Position numbers and translations under genes: made by a program
Source of the DNA: an uncultured Campylobacter sp.
GTDB taxonomy: Bacteria; Campylobacterota; Campylobacteria; Campylobacterales; Campylobacteraceae
Direction of reading: 5' to 3'
Assembly (NCBI GenBank): GCA_938041615.1
Contig: CALISV010000347.1
Coordinates: forward strand, 1 to 6,257
DNA length: 6,257 nucleotides
Part shown: positions 5,482 to 6,257 of the stretch, piece after piece
How the letters are laid out: the number at the start of each line of letters is the position of its first letter
Numbering within the stretch: position 1 is the stretch's first letter
The notes under the pieces: model-generated
What the model saw: the letters and a program-made list of their open reading frames with translations, nothing else
Told to the model about the DNA's origin: nothing
Database searches by the model: none

Positions 5482-6257
5482 TGATACTAATAGCAGGGCC
5501 TTGCGTCATCGAGAGCGAGCAGCTCGTTTTTGACGTGGCAAAAAGGCTAGTTAAATTTAACGAAGATAAGCGGATAGATTTTTATTTCAAATCAAGCTTT
5601 GATAAGGCAAATCGCACGAGTATAAGCTCGTTTCGCGGGCCTGGACTTGAAAAAGGGTGCGAAATTTTAGCCAAGGTAAAAAAGGAATTCGGTTTTAAAA
5701 TTTTAACCGATATCCACGAGAGCTATCAGGCTGGGTCTGTGGGAGAGGTGGCGGACGTGCTGCAAATACCTGCATTTTTGTGTCGCCAGACCGATTTGCT
5801 CGTGGCCGCGGCTAAGACAAAAGCGGTCGTAAATATCAAAAAAGGGCAGTTTTTGGCAGCTTCTGCGATGAAGCACTCAGTTAAAAAAGTGCTAGAAACG
5901 CGCGGCGTAAAGGGCGATGGATACGAGGTTGCCAAACAAAACGGCGTGTGGTTAACCGAGCGAGGTAGTACCTTTGGCTACGGAAATTTAGTCGTAGATA
6001 TGCGAAATTTGGTGCTGATGAGAGAATATGCGCCCGTGATTTTCGATGCTACTCACAGCGTGCAGATGCCAAGTGCTCTTGGCGAGAAAAGCGGCGGGGA
6101 TGCGAAATTTGTGCCATATCTTGCAAGAGCGGCAGCTGGCGTTGGTGTGGACGGATTTTTTTATGAGACGCATATAAACCCTTGCGAGGCGCTTTGCGAC
6201 GGGCCAAATATGCTAAATTTGGACGAGCTAGACGCAAATATCGCTCAAATTTTTAAG
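5481..6257 (+). CDS. kdsA: Kdo-8-phosphate synthase, metal-dependent type (cut by window end)
   Basis: Cytosolic enzyme that condenses phosphoenolpyruvate with arabinose-5-phosphate to 3-deoxy-D-manno-octulosonate 8-phosphate, the precursor of the Kdo sugar of the lipopolysaccharide inner core. There are 259 codons in the window without a stop; about ten C-terminal residues are probably missing. Seen: IAGPCVIES (4-12), [12 protein letters not shown] (36-47), FRGPG (51-55), TDIHE (76-80), [12 protein letters not shown] (96-107), KKGQFLA (120-126), [16 protein letters not shown] (158-173), DATHSVQ (189-195), KSGGD (203-207) and ETH (229-231). Cys8, His192, Glu229 and Asp240 match in kind and spacing the metal ligands Cys11, His185, Glu222 and Asp233 of the Aquifex enzyme. 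It is therefore of the metal-dependent class, unlike the E. coli enzyme. ATG at 5481 overlaps the transporter stop by one base, which suggests translational coupling. Confidence 0.97.
   Translation, partial: MILIAGPCVIESEQLVFDVAKRLVKFNEDKRIDFYFKSSFDKANRTSISSFRGPGLEKGCEILAKVKKEFGFKILTDIHESYQAGSVGEVADVLQIPAFLCRQTDLLVAAAKTKAVVNIKKGQFLAASAMKHSVKKVLETRGVKGDGYEVAKQNGVWLTERGSTFGYGNLVVDMRNLVLMREYAPVIFDATHSVQMPSALGEKSGGDAKFVPYLARAAAGVGVDGFFYETHINPCEALCDGPNMLNLDELDANIAQIFK

Noticed and set aside
1..6257. Mobile elements, CRISPR arrays, tRNA or rRNA genes, toxin-antitoxin or defence genes
   Set aside because: I read both strands and saw no transposase, integrase, direct-repeat array, cloverleaf or rRNA signature; the content is housekeeping genes.

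Overview
This window looks like ordinary housekeeping chromosome from a Campylobacter-type epsilonproteobacterium. The basis is protein similarity recalled by eye, heavy use of AAATTT in and between genes, TATAAT promoters without a clear -35 box, and gene order. From memory, the order kdsA / EamA-type membrane protein / der / aroK / trpS / serS is that of C. jejuni Cj0384c-Cj0389. The base composition looks clearly richer in G+C than C. jejuni, which fits a species of the rectus/showae/curvus/gracilis group. The species is inference.

Leftward block (minus strand, read from 4449 down to 1): der (ribosome-assembly GTPase) overlaps aroK (shikimate kinase) by 8 bases. A 409-base gene-free gap with three inverted repeats and very many AAATTT hexamers follows. 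Then come trpS (tryptophanyl-tRNA synthetase), a small four-helix membrane protein of CopD/HemJ-like appearance, and the N-terminal 232 residues of serS (seryl-tRNA synthetase), cut by the window start. The last three genes are 9-16 bases apart and probably form one transcript. Der-aroK is a second tight unit. Whether the gap separates two operons is open.

Rightward block (plus strand, 4588 to the end): an EamA/DMT-family 10-helix transporter whose stop codon overlaps the start of kdsA (Kdo-8-phosphate synthase, metal-dependent type), cut by the window end. The two blocks diverge from a 138-base region (4450-4587) that holds a perfect TATAAT box for der, candidate -10 boxes for the transporter and a short palindrome.

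The genes share a growth theme (translation, ribosome assembly, aromatic precursors, lipopolysaccharide Kdo), but nothing shows a dedicated joint pathway. I see no mobile element, CRISPR array, rRNA, tRNA or defence system, and no evidence of a new multi-gene system. The points most worth a second look are the 47-base nested hairpin upstream of trpS, the AAATTT-dense gap, and the unassigned membrane protein between the two tRNA synthetase genes.
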